Shown here one piece after another: positions 17,457 through 26,418 of a stretch of DNA of 60,427 nucleotides (within the stretch, counting starts at the first letter, position 1; the number at the start of each line of letters is the position of its first letter). Source of the DNA: Pirellulales bacterium (GTDB taxonomy: Bacteria; Planctomycetota; Planctomycetia; Pirellulales; Thermoguttaceae); NCBI GenBank assembly GCA_016936015.1, contig JAFGPV010000196.1, positions 1-60,427 of the forward strand. Reading direction: 5' to 3'. A program made the position numbers and the translations under genes. The notes under the pieces are model-generated. The model was given only the letters and a program-made list of their open reading frames with translations. It searched no databases and was not told where the DNA came from.

Positions 17457-18797
17457 ATGTCGGACAACAAAATGAAGAGTCGCTGGTGGGTGGTTTTGGG
17501 CGCCATTCTGATCCAACTCTGCCTAGGCGCGATCTACGCCTGGAGCGTTTATACGCCCTATTTAACCAAGGCGCCTTATGAATTTTCAGCTACTCAGACC
17601 CAGGTAATTTTTAGCGTTGGCTTGGCCACGTTTGCTTTAGTGATGATTTTTGCCGGCCGGATGCTGACACGGATCTCACCGCGTCTGATTGCCGCCCTCG
17701 GCGGTATTGTCCTGGGGATCGGCTACATCCTTGCCGCGTTCGTGGGGACCAGTTTCATCGGCCTCGTGATTACCATTGGTTTGCTCGGCGGTGCAGGCAT
17801 CGGATTGGCCTACGTGGTGCCGATTGCCGTCGGCGTGAAATGGTTTCCCGATAAAAAAGGGATGCTGACCGGTTTGGCGGTGGCGGGTTTCGGTTTCGGG
17901 GCGACGATCTGGGTCAAACTGGCCGGCGGTTGGGGGAACGTCCCGAGCGATTCTTTAACGATCCTTCCCGCCTTCGAGGGTCTGATTAAAATGTTGAAGA
18001 CCGCCGACGGTCAGATCGGCACCGTATTTCTGGCCTATGGCGTGATCTATGCAATCGTGGTGTTGCTGGGATCGGTTTGGATGGTCAATCCGCCGCCCGG
18101 CTACAAACCTGCCGGCTGGGAACCATCCGCGCCGTCGCCCGGCAAGGCGCGCGCCAGCGGCTTGGTCGATTTGACAAGCACGGAAATGCTCCAGACCCCG
18201 CAGTTCTACGCCCTCTGGTTGATGTTTACCTGCGGGGCCATGACCGGTTTAATGGTCATCGGGTGCATCGCCTTGTTCGGCATCGACGCCCTGGGCAGCA
18301 TGGGAACGGAAGAGGCGGTTGCCAAGAACATTTCGGACACGGCGATGGGCGTGTTCTTTGCGCTGGCCAACGGCTTGGGGCGAATTGGTTGGGGGATGAT
18401 CTCCGATAAAATCGGCCGGAAAGCCAGTTTGTTTTTGATGCTCGGCTCCCAAGGCGTCATCATGTTCCTCTTCTACCAGATGGGCTTCCAGCCCTGGCTG
18501 TTCTATCTGGGGGCGACGCTGATCGGCTTCAATTTCGGTGGAAATTTTGCCTTGTTCCCCGCCGCAACGGCCGACTTTTTCGGTAGTAAAAACGTCGGCC
18601 TGAACTACGCTTGGGTTTTTACCTCCTACGGCGTCGGCGGCATCGTGGGACCGATCCTCGGCGGATATTTCAAAGGGCTTGCCAAAGGCGCCGAACCGAG
18701 CGCCTGGCTGCCGCCATTTGTCATCGCCGGGATCGCCTGCCTCGTCGCAGCGGTTCTCGCACTTCTGCTGAAACCCCCGCGGCACATAGAAGGCTAA
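17457..18797 (+). CDS. MFS transporter, OFA (oxalate/formate antiporter-like) family
   Basis: 446 aa with about twelve membrane helices. Family features are the N-terminal WVVLGAILIQLCLGAIYAWS, the helix-4 to loop region GAGIGLAYVVPIAVGVKWFP followed by DKKGMLTGLAVAGFGFGA, and GRIGWGMISDKIGRK after helix 8. Known OFA members exchange carboxylates such as oxalate and formate; many relatives have unknown substrates. The ATG at 17457 has AAGGA ~10 nt upstream; earlier in-frame codons would add a non-membrane tail. Monocistronic: a 240-bp AT-rich gap lies upstream and a terminator follows. Confidence 0.88.
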   Translation: MSDNKMKSRWWVVLGAILIQLCLGAIYAWSVYTPYLTKAPYEFSATQTQVIFSVGLATFALVMIFAGRMLTRISPRLIAALGGIVLGIGYILAAFVGTSFIGLVITIGLLGGAGIGLAYVVPIAVGVKWFPDKKGMLTGLAVAGFGFGATIWVKLAGGWGNVPSDSLTILPAFEGLIKMLKTADGQIGTVFLAYGVIYAIVVLLGSVWMVNPPPGYKPAGWEPSAPSPGKARASGLVDLTSTEMLQTPQFYALWLMFTCGAMTGLMVIGCIALFGIDALGSMGTEEAVAKNISDTAMGVFFALANGLGRIGWGMISDKIGRKASLFLMLGSQGVIMFLFYQMGFQPWLFYLGATLIGFNFGGNFALFPAATADFFGSKNVGLNYAWVFTSYGVGGIVGPILGGYFKGLAKGAEPSAWLPPFVIAGIACLVAAVLALLLKPPRHIEG

Positions 18798-18816
18798 GTG
18801 TTCTAAAATAACAGAT

Positions 18817-18856
18817 GGCGTCCAACGCTGCTTCAGCAGTATTGGACGCCTTTTTT
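18817..18856 (+). terminator. Rho-independent terminator of the OFA transporter
   Basis: Stem GGCGTCCAA (18817-18825) and TTGGACGCC (18842-18850), followed directly by TTTTTT. The loop contains a second palindrome, GCTGCTTCAGCAG. It lies 20 bp after the transporter stop. Confidence 0.9.
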
Positions 18857-18909
18857 CCTTCTGGCCTTCCCCTCTTCAGCGCAGTACAATAATCAAATTC
18901 ACCCAGACT

Positions 18910-19003
18910 CCCGGGATTGCCATCCCGGGGCGTTGGTGAAAGTCAAGAATAAAACTCATTGGAAGAACACCCCCAACGCCCCGCGACGGCGGTCGCGGGG
19001 GTT
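18910..19003. repeat. Paired-palindrome element I
   Basis: The left half at 18910-18936 (CCCGGGATTGCCATCCCGGG then GCGTTGG) and the right half at 18973-19003 (CAACGCCCCGCGACGGCGGT then CGCGGGG) belong to the same word family as element H. Here the GCGTTGG ends point inward instead of outward. The right-hand stem is changed on both arms (CGCGAC/GTCGCG), so pairing is preserved. It ends about 20 bp before the next start. Confidence 0.8.
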
Positions 19004-19023
19004 CAGTGAATAGCAAATCCCCC

Positions 19024-20364
19024 ATGCCATCTGCACCATCGAGCATCACCCGCCGCCGGTTCCTGAAAACCTCCGCCGCCGCGTTGGCCCTGCCGCAGTT
19101 CATCCCCGCGGGGATCCTGGCCGCGGGCCGGAATCCCGGCGCCCATGGGCGGCTGATCCTGGGGCTGATCGGCATGGGCGGGATGGGCCTGGCGCACCTC
19201 CGCGCGATGCTCGAGCGCGCGGGGCAGGGACAGGTCGGCGTGGCCGCCGTCTGCGACGTGGACGAAAAACGCCTGCAGGCCGCCGCCCAGGCGGCCGGGC
19301 CGCGGACCCTCGTGTTCCGCGACTATCGCTACGTCCTCCAGCGCAAGGACGTCGACGCGGTGATCCTCGCCGCGCCCGACCACTGGCACGGCGTGCAGTT
19401 CGTCCACGCCGCCGAGTGCGGCAAGCACATCTACTGCGAAAAGCCGGCTTGCTCGACGATCGAGGAGGGTAAGGCGATGATCGCCGCGGCGGAAAAGAAC
19501 AAGACCGTCGCCCAGATCGGCTCGCAGGGCCGGTCGCAGCCCGAGGCGTATCTGATGCACCGCTTCCTGGCCAACGGCGGCATCGGCAAGATCAAGCGGG
19601 TCGATTGCTGGCACTATCCCTCGCCGGTGGACGACCAGCCCGTGCCCAACGGCGATCCGCCGCCGGAGCTGGACTGGGACCTGTGGCTCGGCCCGCTGCG
19701 CTGGCGGCCGTACAATCCCCGCTACCTGCACGGCACGTTCCGCTGGGTGATGGACTGCGGCGGCGGGCAGATCTGCGACCGTGGCGCCCACCTGTTCAGT
19801 TGCGTTCTCGGTTTCCTCGACGCCGACGGCGCCGGACCCGTCACGGTCGAGGCGACAGGCACCTTGCCGACCAAGGGTCTTTGGGACACGGCCGTCACGA
19901 TGAACGTTACGTACACCTTCAAAAATCCCGACTGGGTTCTGACCTGGAACCAGCCGGGCAAGCCGGTCCCGCCCGAGGAGCGTCCGGCCGATGCCCCGAA
20001 GATCGAGCAGCCGCGTTTCGGCGCGGTGTATCAGGGCGACAAGGGGACGGTCACGCAGTGGGGCGGCGACGGCGGCCTCTGGGTGGACGACAAGGTCCGC
20101 AACTGGCAGCCGCCCCCGGACGCCGTCGAGGTCCCGAAAAGTCCCGGGCATTACGAGGATTGGTTTTCCGCCGTCAAGACCGGGGGCAAGACAATTATGA
20201 ACGTCGCGGCCGGCGTGGGCGTGGCCAACCTTTGCAACCTCGGCAACCTGGCGTTCCTGCTGGGCCGGACCCTCCGCTGGGATCAGGCCAAGCAGGAGAT
20301 CATCGCCGACGACGAGGCCCGCCGCCTGATGAGCCGTCCCCAACGGTTTCCTTACCATTTATAA
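19024..20364 (+). CDS. Tat-exported Gfo/Idh/MocA-family oxidoreductase
   Basis: 446-aa predicted periplasmic NAD(P)-dependent sugar oxidoreductase. The N-terminus has the twin-arginine signal SITRRRFLKTSAAALALP. The Rossmann start is LGLIGMGGMGLAHLRAMLER, followed by AAVCDVDEKRL, and the family motif CGKHIYCEKPACSTIEEG holds the conserved EKP. The C-terminal domain has WHYPSPVDDQP and a GGGQICDRGAHLFSCVL region with the usual Asp/His. ATG 19024 is preferred; a GTG at 19006 is also in frame and neither has a clear Shine-Dalgarno site. Such exported versions are abundant in planctomycetes. Substrate unknown. Confidence 0.88.
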   Translation: MPSAPSSITRRRFLKTSAAALALPQFIPAGILAAGRNPGAHGRLILGLIGMGGMGLAHLRAMLERAGQGQVGVAAVCDVDEKRLQAAAQAAGPRTLVFRDYRYVLQRKDVDAVILAAPDHWHGVQFVHAAECGKHIYCEKPACSTIEEGKAMIAAAEKNKTVAQIGSQGRSQPEAYLMHRFLANGGIGKIKRVDCWHYPSPVDDQPVPNGDPPPELDWDLWLGPLRWRPYNPRYLHGTFRWVMDCGGGQICDRGAHLFSCVLGFLDADGAGPVTVEATGTLPTKGLWDTAVTMNVTYTFKNPDWVLTWNQPGKPVPPEERPADAPKIEQPRFGAVYQGDKGTVTQWGGDGGLWVDDKVRNWQPPPDAVEVPKSPGHYEDWFSAVKTGGKTIMNVAAGVGVANLCNLGNLAFLLGRTLRWDQAKQEIIADDEARRLMSRPQRFPYHL

Positions 20365-20419
20365 CCACTCCCCAGCCGCTTGGGGCTTCGCAATTCATTC
20401 CGCATTCATTATTTTCTCC

Positions 20420-21022
20420 ATGCCCAACGCCCCATTGACTCTCGACGAACTGATCGCCCGGATCAAAGACAAGGACGACACGGTCCGGGCGGCGGCGTGT
20501 CTTCGGGCGGGCGAGGTCGGCGCGGCCGCGGTCAAGCCGTTGGCCGCCGTGCTGACGGCCGGCGACGTGGACCTGGAAGTGGCCCGGTCGGCCAAGCGGG
20601 CGCTGTGGCGGATTGTCCGCTACGTGGGCCGATCCGACGGACAAAAGCAGCGCGGCGCCGTCCTCTCCGAGTTGTTGGCCCTGCTGAAAGACGTCTGGCC
20701 GGACGCCCTGCGCCGCGAGGTGCTGTGGATGCTCTCCGAGATCGGCGACGAGACCTGCGTGGCGACGATCACTTCGCTGCTTGTCAACGCCGAATTGCAG
20801 GAAGACGCCCGCTGCGCCTTGCAGCGGATCCCCGGCCCGGCGGCCCTGAACGCCCTGAAGGAAGCGCTCGGCCGCGTATCCGACGACTTCCGGCCCGCCG
20901 TGGCCCAAGCGCTCCGCGCCCGGGGCACCGACGCCGGTCCCAAGAAGTATCCCGTCCGGAAATTAATCCCCGCCCGCCAAACCGCCGTCCTCCCGGGAGG
21001 AAAAATGAAAGAGAAGCGGTAG
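20420..21022 (+). CDS. HEAT-repeat protein
   Basis: 200 aa made of helical pairs typical of HEAT/PBS-lyase-like repeats: KDDTVRAAACLRAGEVGAAA, ALRREVLWMLSEIGDETCVA, and LQEDARCALQRIPGPAALNA. It ends with a basic tail (GGKMKEKR). No catalytic motif; probably a protein-protein scaffold. It is 55 bp after the oxidoreductase gene and 76 bp before a large secreted protein, on the same strand. The ATG at 20420 has no strong ribosome site. Confidence 0.75.
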   Translation: MPNAPLTLDELIARIKDKDDTVRAAACLRAGEVGAAAVKPLAAVLTAGDVDLEVARSAKRALWRIVRYVGRSDGQKQRGAVLSELLALLKDVWPDALRREVLWMLSEIGDETCVATITSLLVNAELQEDARCALQRIPGPAALNALKEALGRVSDDFRPAVAQALRARGTDAGPKKYPVRKLIPARQTAVLPGGKMKEKR

Positions 21023-21039
21023 GGTGGGACCAACCTCCG

Positions 21040-21071
21040 CCAACGCCCCGCGATGGCAATCGCGGGGGTTT
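21040..21071. repeat. Single palindromic half-element J
   Basis: CCAACGCCCCGCGATGGCAA followed by TCGCGGGGG, a hairpin with CCGCGAT/ATCGCGG arms, of the same word family as elements H and I. It is single rather than paired and lies 28 bp upstream of the next start. Confidence 0.75.
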
Positions 21072-21098
21072 GGAGGATCCATCGCCCCAGGTCGATCC

Positions 21099-23834
21099 AT
21101 GAAGGAAAAAATTTCACTCTGCGTCTCGTTGATCTTCACCGTTTTCCTGCTCGGCAGCGTCACGTCGCTCCGGGCGCAGCGGATCGCGGTCGACGCCGTG
21201 GCGGGGGAGCCGTTCGGGGTGGGCAAGATCGTCGTCGATCTGCCCAAGGAGATGCTCCCCCAGCCGCTGGGCGTCGAAGGGCTGGCGCTGACCGATCCGG
21301 ACTGCCGCCTCCTCTATCCGACCGTGGATGCGCCCGGCTTCGGCAAGATCCTCAGGGAGTTTCTCGACGCCGGCACGCCGCTGACCTCCGGCGGTCCCGT
21401 CCGCCATCGCGTGGGGGGAATTCTGCGAGGCTTTGCCAATCGCCCTCAACCGGCGACGATCTATTTCCTCTTCCGCGGCCAGGAACCGCTGCACGTCACG
21501 CTCCACGCCCGGCAGCCGCTGCCGATAACGATCACGCCCCGGCCGGCGCCGGCGGCGACGCATCGCCTCCTGCTCGAACAATGGTGGCGGCAGTACACCC
21601 AACCGCCCGGGCTGCTGGAGCAGAAACCCGACTATCCGCCCCTGGTGGAAAACTACCTGGCCACGATGCTCGAGCGGCGGCTGAACCTTCAGCGGCCGCC
21701 GGCCCAGAAAACCTCCTCGCCCTACGACGAGTTGGAGCGGGAGTTGGGGCTGACGCTGGGGACCGAGAAGTTCCGCGTGGCCCTGCAGCGGGCCAGGCTG
21801 CTGGGGGAATATCACGGCAACCAGCCGGCCGATCAGCCCCTGCCGCCGCCGCTGGAGGCCCCGCCGCTTCGCTTTCCCGAAACGGCCCAAGACGTCCCGA
21901 TCGAGCCGATGGCGATGCGGGTGCCGGAGGAGTGTTTTTACGTCCGCTTCGGCAGCTTCGGCAATTTTCTCTGGATGCAAGACACCCTGGAGCGCTGGGG
22001 CGGCGATGCCCAGAACCTCGTGGCCCTGCGGGGCCTGGACCTCGATTCCCGCGGACGGATCGAGCGGCAGTTGATTCTCAAGCAGACGGCCCTCTCGCGG
22101 ATGCTCGGCCCCACGGTCGTGGCCGACGTGGCGGTCCTCGGCACCGATCTCTTCTTCCGCGAAGGCGCCTCCTACGGCTTCCTCTTCCAGGCGAAGAATA
22201 ATTTCCTCTTCGGCAACAATATCAAGTCCGAACGGCAGGCCCGGGTGAAACAGGGCGGCGTCGAGGAAAAGACGATCAAGATCGACGGCAAGGAGGTTTC
22301 CTATATCTTCTCGGCCGACGGCACGGTCCGGTCCTATTACGCCGCCGACGGCAACTTCCACCTCTTCGCCACCTCCCGGCGGCTGGTCGAGCGGTTCTTG
22401 CAGACCGGCAAGGGGATCGGCAGCCTGGGAAAATCGGAGGAATTCCGCCACGCCCGGAGCATGATGCCCTTAAGCCGCGAGGATACGGTCTTCGTCTATT
22501 TCTCCGACGCCTTCTTCCGCAACTTCACCAGTCCGCACTACCGGGTGGAAATGGCCCGGCGGCTGCAAGCGATGGCCGACGTCGAGTTGGTGCAGCTTGC
22601 CAAGCTGGCGGCCGCCAGCGAAGGCAAGCCCGGCGCCACGATCGAGGACCTGAAGCGATATGGCTTTCTGCCCGAGGGCTTTGGACCGCTGCCCGACGGC
22701 AGCCGGATCGTCCTGCACGGCGGCGACGTGATCGACGACCATCGCGGCCGCCGCAGCGGCTTCCTGCCGATTCCCGACGTTCCGGTTGGCAAGATCACTG
22801 CCTTCGAGTTGGCCGAATATCAGCGCTTCGCCGATTTCTACAGCCGGCAGTGGGGCCGGATCGATCCGATCCTGGTGGGCGTGAAGCGGACCAAGTTGCC
22901 TTCAACATCAAGTTCGCCCTCACCCCCGGCCCCTCTCCCAAAGGGAGAGGGGAGGAGGGAATTGGTCGTGGTCGACGCCTTGATGACGCCCTTCGCTACG
23001 CAGCACTTCGACATGCTCCGGAAATACGCCGGCCTGCCCGACGCCCAGCGGATCGCCCCCGTGCCGGGCAACCTGGCGGCCTTCGACTTTGTGATGCCGA
23101 CGCAGCACATCTTCGGCGGCCTGCGCGATTTCGGCCCGCCGCCGCGGCAGCAGTTCGGCCGGCTCTTGCCCCTGGGTCAATTGCGGAATTGGTTGATCGG
23201 CTACCTTGGCACCTCGGGCGACCTCGGCCCCTTACGCTTTCTCAACCTGGCCTTCTCGTCGCCCGACGCCTACGGCTTCGCTTTTACGCCGCTCGGCGGC
23301 GGCTGGCGGCGGCAGTTCGGCCCGTTTACCGTCTTCTCCTTCCAGCACGAGGTCCTGGCCGAGGTCACGCCGCAGATCCGCTTCGTGCCGGCCGAGCGAC
23401 CCGCCCAGTTGTGGCTCCGCATCGACGATCCCACCTCCGCCCGGATCATGCCGTTGGCCAACAACTGGGCGTACCACCGCACCCGGGAGACCTCGCTGAA
23501 CAACCTCCGCCTGATGAACGCCCTCGAGCAGCAGCTTCACGTCCCGCCGGCCGGCTGCAAGGAGGCGGCCGAGTTCCTGCTGGACGCCAAGCTGATCTGC
23601 CCGTTGGGCGGCCAATACGTAATGCAAAAAGAAGGCCCGGACTACGGCCGCTGGACCTCGACGGCCCTGGCAGAGCAGACGTCACCCGAAAGCCTCCTCT
23701 TCTCGCCCGCTCCGCCCGGCTACCAGGCGCCGCCCTGGAACTGGTTCCGCGGTCTGAAACTCGACGCCCGAATGACCGAAAAGAACGTCTCCGCCCACGC
23801 CGAGATCCTCATGCAATTGCCGGAGAAGAAATAA
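21099..23834 (+). CDS. Large secreted planctomycete protein of unknown function
   Basis: 911 aa. The ATG at 21099 opens a signal peptide (SLCVSLIFTVFLLGSVTSLR, cleavage after ALRAQ-like site ~27). No family recognised. Visible stretches: YVRFGSFGNFLWMQDTLERW (~280), FFREGASYGFLFQAKNNFLF (~350), DTVFVYFSDAFFRNFTSPHY (~465) and ARIMPLANNWAYHRTRETSL (~785). Residues ~606-621 read SSPSPPAPLPKGEGRR, which is the translation of a palindromic repeat half and not native-looking protein. It precedes the propeller/Fe-S genes on the same strand, with element K in the gap, so shared expression is possible but not certain. Confidence 0.75.
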   Translation: MKEKISLCVSLIFTVFLLGSVTSLRAQRIAVDAVAGEPFGVGKIVVDLPKEMLPQPLGVEGLALTDPDCRLLYPTVDAPGFGKILREFLDAGTPLTSGGPVRHRVGGILRGFANRPQPATIYFLFRGQEPLHVTLHARQPLPITITPRPAPAATHRLLLEQWWRQYTQPPGLLEQKPDYPPLVENYLATMLERRLNLQRPPAQKTSSPYDELERELGLTLGTEKFRVALQRARLLGEYHGNQPADQPLPPPLEAPPLRFPETAQDVPIEPMAMRVPEECFYVRFGSFGNFLWMQDTLERWGGDAQNLVALRGLDLDSRGRIERQLILKQTALSRMLGPTVVADVAVLGTDLFFREGASYGFLFQAKNNFLFGNNIKSERQARVKQGGVEEKTIKIDGKEVSYIFSADGTVRSYYAADGNFHLFATSRRLVERFLQTGKGIGSLGKSEEFRHARSMMPLSREDTVFVYFSDAFFRNFTSPHYRVEMARRLQAMADVELVQLAKLAAASEGKPGATIEDLKRYGFLPEGFGPLPDGSRIVLHGGDVIDDHRGRRSGFLPIPDVPVGKITAFELAEYQRFADFYSRQWGRIDPILVGVKRTKLPSTSSSPSPPAPLPKGEGRRELVVVDALMTPFATQHFDMLRKYAGLPDAQRIAPVPGNLAAFDFVMPTQHIFGGLRDFGPPPRQQFGRLLPLGQLRNWLIGYLGTSGDLGPLRFLNLAFSSPDAYGFAFTPLGGGWRRQFGPFTVFSFQHEVLAEVTPQIRFVPAERPAQLWLRIDDPTSARIMPLANNWAYHRTRETSLNNLRLMNALEQQLHVPPAGCKEAAEFLLDAKLICPLGGQYVMQKEGPDYGRWTSTALAEQTSPESLLFSPAPPGYQAPPWNWFRGLKLDARMTEKNVSAHAEILMQLPEKK
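22916..22955. repeat. CCCTCTCCC-family half-element inside a gene
   Basis: CCCTCACCCCCGGCCCCTCT followed by CCCAAAGGGAGAGGGGAGG. This matches by eye the inverse of 30,165-30,205 almost base for base. It is read in frame within the 911-aa secreted protein and encodes SPSPPAPLPKGEGRR-like sequence. Confidence 0.85.
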
Positions 23835-23839
23835 TTCCC

Positions 23840-23898
23840 CATAAAGCCGCGACCGTTGGTCGCGGTAACGAGGCGCGACCACCGGTCGCGGCTTTATG
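23840..23898. repeat. Paired-palindrome element K
   Basis: A perfect 15-bp outer inverted repeat, CATAAAGCCGCGACC at 23840 and GGTCGCGGCTTTATG ending 23898. The inner parts (CGCGACCGTTGGTCGCG, CGCGACCACCGGTCGCG) are hairpins. It is the sister of element B at 5,643. It separates the 911-aa protein from the first propeller gene and ends 14 bp before the latter's start. Confidence 0.88.
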
Positions 23899-23912
23899 AC
23901 GGCATTTCACCC

Positions 23913-25310
23913 ATGCGATCCCTGCTCATTAGCTTGTTCCTGCCCGCCGCGTTGGCCGTCTCGGGCGTTGTCGCGCTGATCGTCTGGGTGAGGATCGGGC
24001 CGGGGATCACCTTGGAACTCCGTGTGCCCGGCCTGGACCGGCCGCTGAACGCTCCTCGAAAAGCCGCGGCGCAACCGCTGATCGGCCGGCTGCAAACTTT
24101 CGGCGGTGTCCCCGCGGACCTGCCCGGCGCCTGGCCCCGGTTCCGCGGTGAGCGGTTCGACAACATTGCCGTCGCCGACGTCCCCCTGGCCCGGCGGTGG
24201 CCTGTCGGGGGGCCGAAAAAACTCTGGACCCTCGAACTCGGCGAAGGCTATGCCGGCGCCGCCGTGCGGAACGGCCGCGTGTACGTGCTCGACTACGACC
24301 GCCCCGCCTCGGCCGACGCCCTGCGCTGCTTCTCGTTGGCCGACGGCCGGGAACTCTGGCGCTACAGCTATCCATCCGTGGTCAAGCGGAACCACGGCAT
24401 GTCGCGGACCGTTCCCGCCGTGACCGACAAATACGTCCTGGCCCTGGGGCCGAAGTGCCGCGTCTGCTGCCTTGATCCCGACACGGGAAAGGAGAAATGG
24501 CTGATCGACCTGGTCGAGCAATTCGGCGCGACGGTTCCGCAGTGGTACGCCGGCCAGTGCCCGATGATCGACGGAGACCGTGCCGTCCTCGCCCCCGGCG
24601 GCGACGCGCTGCTGGTGGCCCTCGATTGCGAAACCGGCAAGGTGCTCTGGAAGAGTCCCAATCCCCACACCTGGACGATGACCCACTCGTCGATCGTCCC
24701 CATGGAGTTCGCCGGGAAGAAGACCTACGTCTATTGCGGCAAGGGGGGCGTGGCCGGCGTGGCGGCCGACGACGGCTCCATTCTCTGGCAGACCGACGCC
24801 TGGAAGATCTCCATCGCCACGGTCCCCTCGCCGGTGATCCTGCCCGACGGAAAGATCTTCCTCTCCGGCGGCTACAACGCCGGGGCCATGATCCTCCAAC
24901 TGGCGGAGCAGGGGGGAAAAATCGCCGTTGCCGTCGCCGCCAAGATCCCCCCGAAAACCTTCGGTTCCACCCAGCAGACACCGATCTTCTATAATGGATA
25001 TCTGTACGGCGTCCGCGACAAGGACCGGCAGTTGGTGTGCCTTGACGCCTCGGGCAAGGAGGTCTGGCGGAGCGGTTCGGAGCACCGCTTCGGACTGGGG
25101 CCGTACCTGATCGCCGACGGGTTGATCTACGTGCTCGACGACGACGGCGTGCTGACCCTGGCCGAGGCCGCGCCACAGGGCTACCGGCAGTTGGCCCAGG
25201 CCCGGGTGCTCGACGGCCACGATGCCTGGGGCCCGATGGCCCTGGTCGGCTCCCGACTGATCCTCCGCGACTTTACCCGCATGACGTGCATTGACATCGG
25301 CGAAAAGTGA
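23913..25310 (+). CDS. Membrane-anchored PQQ-like beta-propeller protein 1
   Basis: 465 aa. The N-terminal signal anchor (SLLISLFLPAALAVSGVVAL) is followed by a propeller from ~residue 67 (WPRFRGERFDN, KLWTLELGEGYAGAAVRNGR, DGRELWRYSYPS, TGKEKWLIDLVEQFGATVPQ, TGKVLWKSPNPHTWTMTHSS, SGKEVWRSGSEHRFGLGPYL). The repeated xGKxLW motifs mark PQQ/BamB-like blades. I see no proof that PQQ is bound. ATG 23913 is chosen because the anchor begins there. First gene of the redox module. Confidence 0.85.
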   Translation: MRSLLISLFLPAALAVSGVVALIVWVRIGPGITLELRVPGLDRPLNAPRKAAAQPLIGRLQTFGGVPADLPGAWPRFRGERFDNIAVADVPLARRWPVGGPKKLWTLELGEGYAGAAVRNGRVYVLDYDRPASADALRCFSLADGRELWRYSYPSVVKRNHGMSRTVPAVTDKYVLALGPKCRVCCLDPDTGKEKWLIDLVEQFGATVPQWYAGQCPMIDGDRAVLAPGGDALLVALDCETGKVLWKSPNPHTWTMTHSSIVPMEFAGKKTYVYCGKGGVAGVAADDGSILWQTDAWKISIATVPSPVILPDGKIFLSGGYNAGAMILQLAEQGGKIAVAVAAKIPPKTFGSTQQTPIFYNGYLYGVRDKDRQLVCLDASGKEVWRSGSEHRFGLGPYLIADGLIYVLDDDGVLTLAEAAPQGYRQLAQARVLDGHDAWGPMALVGSRLILRDFTRMTCIDIGEK

Positions 25311-25328
25311 ACCCTGGAAAGTTGGTAG

Positions 25329-25346
25329 GTTATGCTTCAGCATAAC
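25329..25346. promoter_or_regulatory. 18-bp perfect palindrome upstream of NHL gene
   Basis: GTTATGCTTCAGCATAAC, with 8-bp arms around TC. A near-copy, GTTATGTCGAAGCATAAC, lies at 39132-39149 upstream of the giant gene. It could be an operator or a short member of the repeat families; it overlaps neither coding region. Confidence 0.45.
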
Positions 25347-25371
25347 TGCATATAATAAAAACGAATCTTAT

Positions 25372-26418
25372 ATGCTCCAGCAAAACCCGCCCCTACGCCG
25401 CTTACTTCCCATCGCCCTCGGCGGATTGCTCGTCGCCGTCCTCGTCGTCGCCTCCCTGGCCGTACTCCTCTACGATCCCTCCGGAGAGGCCGGCAACCGC
25501 CTGCCGGAGAATTTTCAATACGACCTGTCGGCCTTCCAAAAAATCGACCCAGCCCTGATCCGCTACCGGCAGGCCGCAGAAATTCCCCTGGAGTTGAAGC
25601 AGCCCCGCGGCATTGCCGCCGGTCGGGAAGACCAAATTCTCGTCGCCGGCGACCGGGCCGTGCTGATCTTCGATTCGCACGGCAAGAAAATCAGTCAAAT
25701 CGACCTCGCCGACGAACCGCGCTGCCTGGCCGTCGCCGGGCAAGATCACGCCGTGCCCGGCCGGATCTACGTGGGACTGAAAGACCGGCTGGCCGTCTTC
25801 GACGCCGCCGACGCCCCGCCGAAGACCTGGGAAACCCGCGGGCTGAAGGCCTTTTTCACCTCCGTCGCCCCCGCCGAGCACGACGTCTTCGTCGCCGACG
25901 CCGGCAACAAAATCGTCTGGCGTTACGACGTGCAGGGCAAGCTGCTCGGCCGGATCGGCGACCCCGGCCCGGACGGAAACATACCACCGTTTATCGTCCC
26001 CAGCCCCTACTTCGACGTGGCCGTCTCCCCGGACGGCCTCTTGCGGGCGGTCAACCCGGGCAGGTTTCAGATCGAGGCCTTCACCTTCGACGGTTTCCTG
26101 GAGCAGACCTGGGGCCTGCCGGGCCTGGAGATTTCGCGATTCTGCGGCTGCTGCAATCCGTCGGCCCTTGCGGTGCTGCCCGACGGCCGGATCGTCACCG
26201 GCGAGAAGGGCATCGCCCGGGTAAAAGTGTATAATGCGGAAGGGAAGTTCCAGTGCGTGGTCGTCGGCCCCGACGTCCTGACCCCCACGCCCGCCGCCGT
26301 GGCCGAGAGCCGCGACGAACACCGCCTCCTGCCCGTCGATCTGGCCGCCGACCGCCAGGGCCGGATCCTGGTCCTCGACCCCGCCGCCCGCCGCGTACGG
26401 ATCTTTGTGGAGAAATGA
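25372..26418 (+). CDS. Membrane-anchored NHL-like beta-propeller protein
   Basis: 348 aa. An N-terminal anchor (LLPIALGGLLVAVLVVASLA) is followed by an exported domain built of NHL-like turns: LKQPRGIAAGREDQILVAGD, HDVFVADAGNKIVWRYDVQG, YFDVAVSPDGLLRAVNPGRF, ICR-like CGCCNPSALAVLPDGRIVTG and LAADRQGRILVLDPAARRVR. ATG 25372 opens the anchor. The FCGCCNP motif is a possible metal or cluster-contacting site. The stop overlaps the ferredoxin start (ATGA), so the two are translationally coupled. Confidence 0.82.
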   Translation: MLQQNPPLRRLLPIALGGLLVAVLVVASLAVLLYDPSGEAGNRLPENFQYDLSAFQKIDPALIRYRQAAEIPLELKQPRGIAAGREDQILVAGDRAVLIFDSHGKKISQIDLADEPRCLAVAGQDHAVPGRIYVGLKDRLAVFDAADAPPKTWETRGLKAFFTSVAPAEHDVFVADAGNKIVWRYDVQGKLLGRIGDPGPDGNIPPFIVPSPYFDVAVSPDGLLRAVNPGRFQIEAFTFDGFLEQTWGLPGLEISRFCGCCNPSALAVLPDGRIVTGEKGIARVKVYNAEGKFQCVVVGPDVLTPTPAAVAESRDEHRLLPVDLAADRQGRILVLDPAARRVRIFVEK

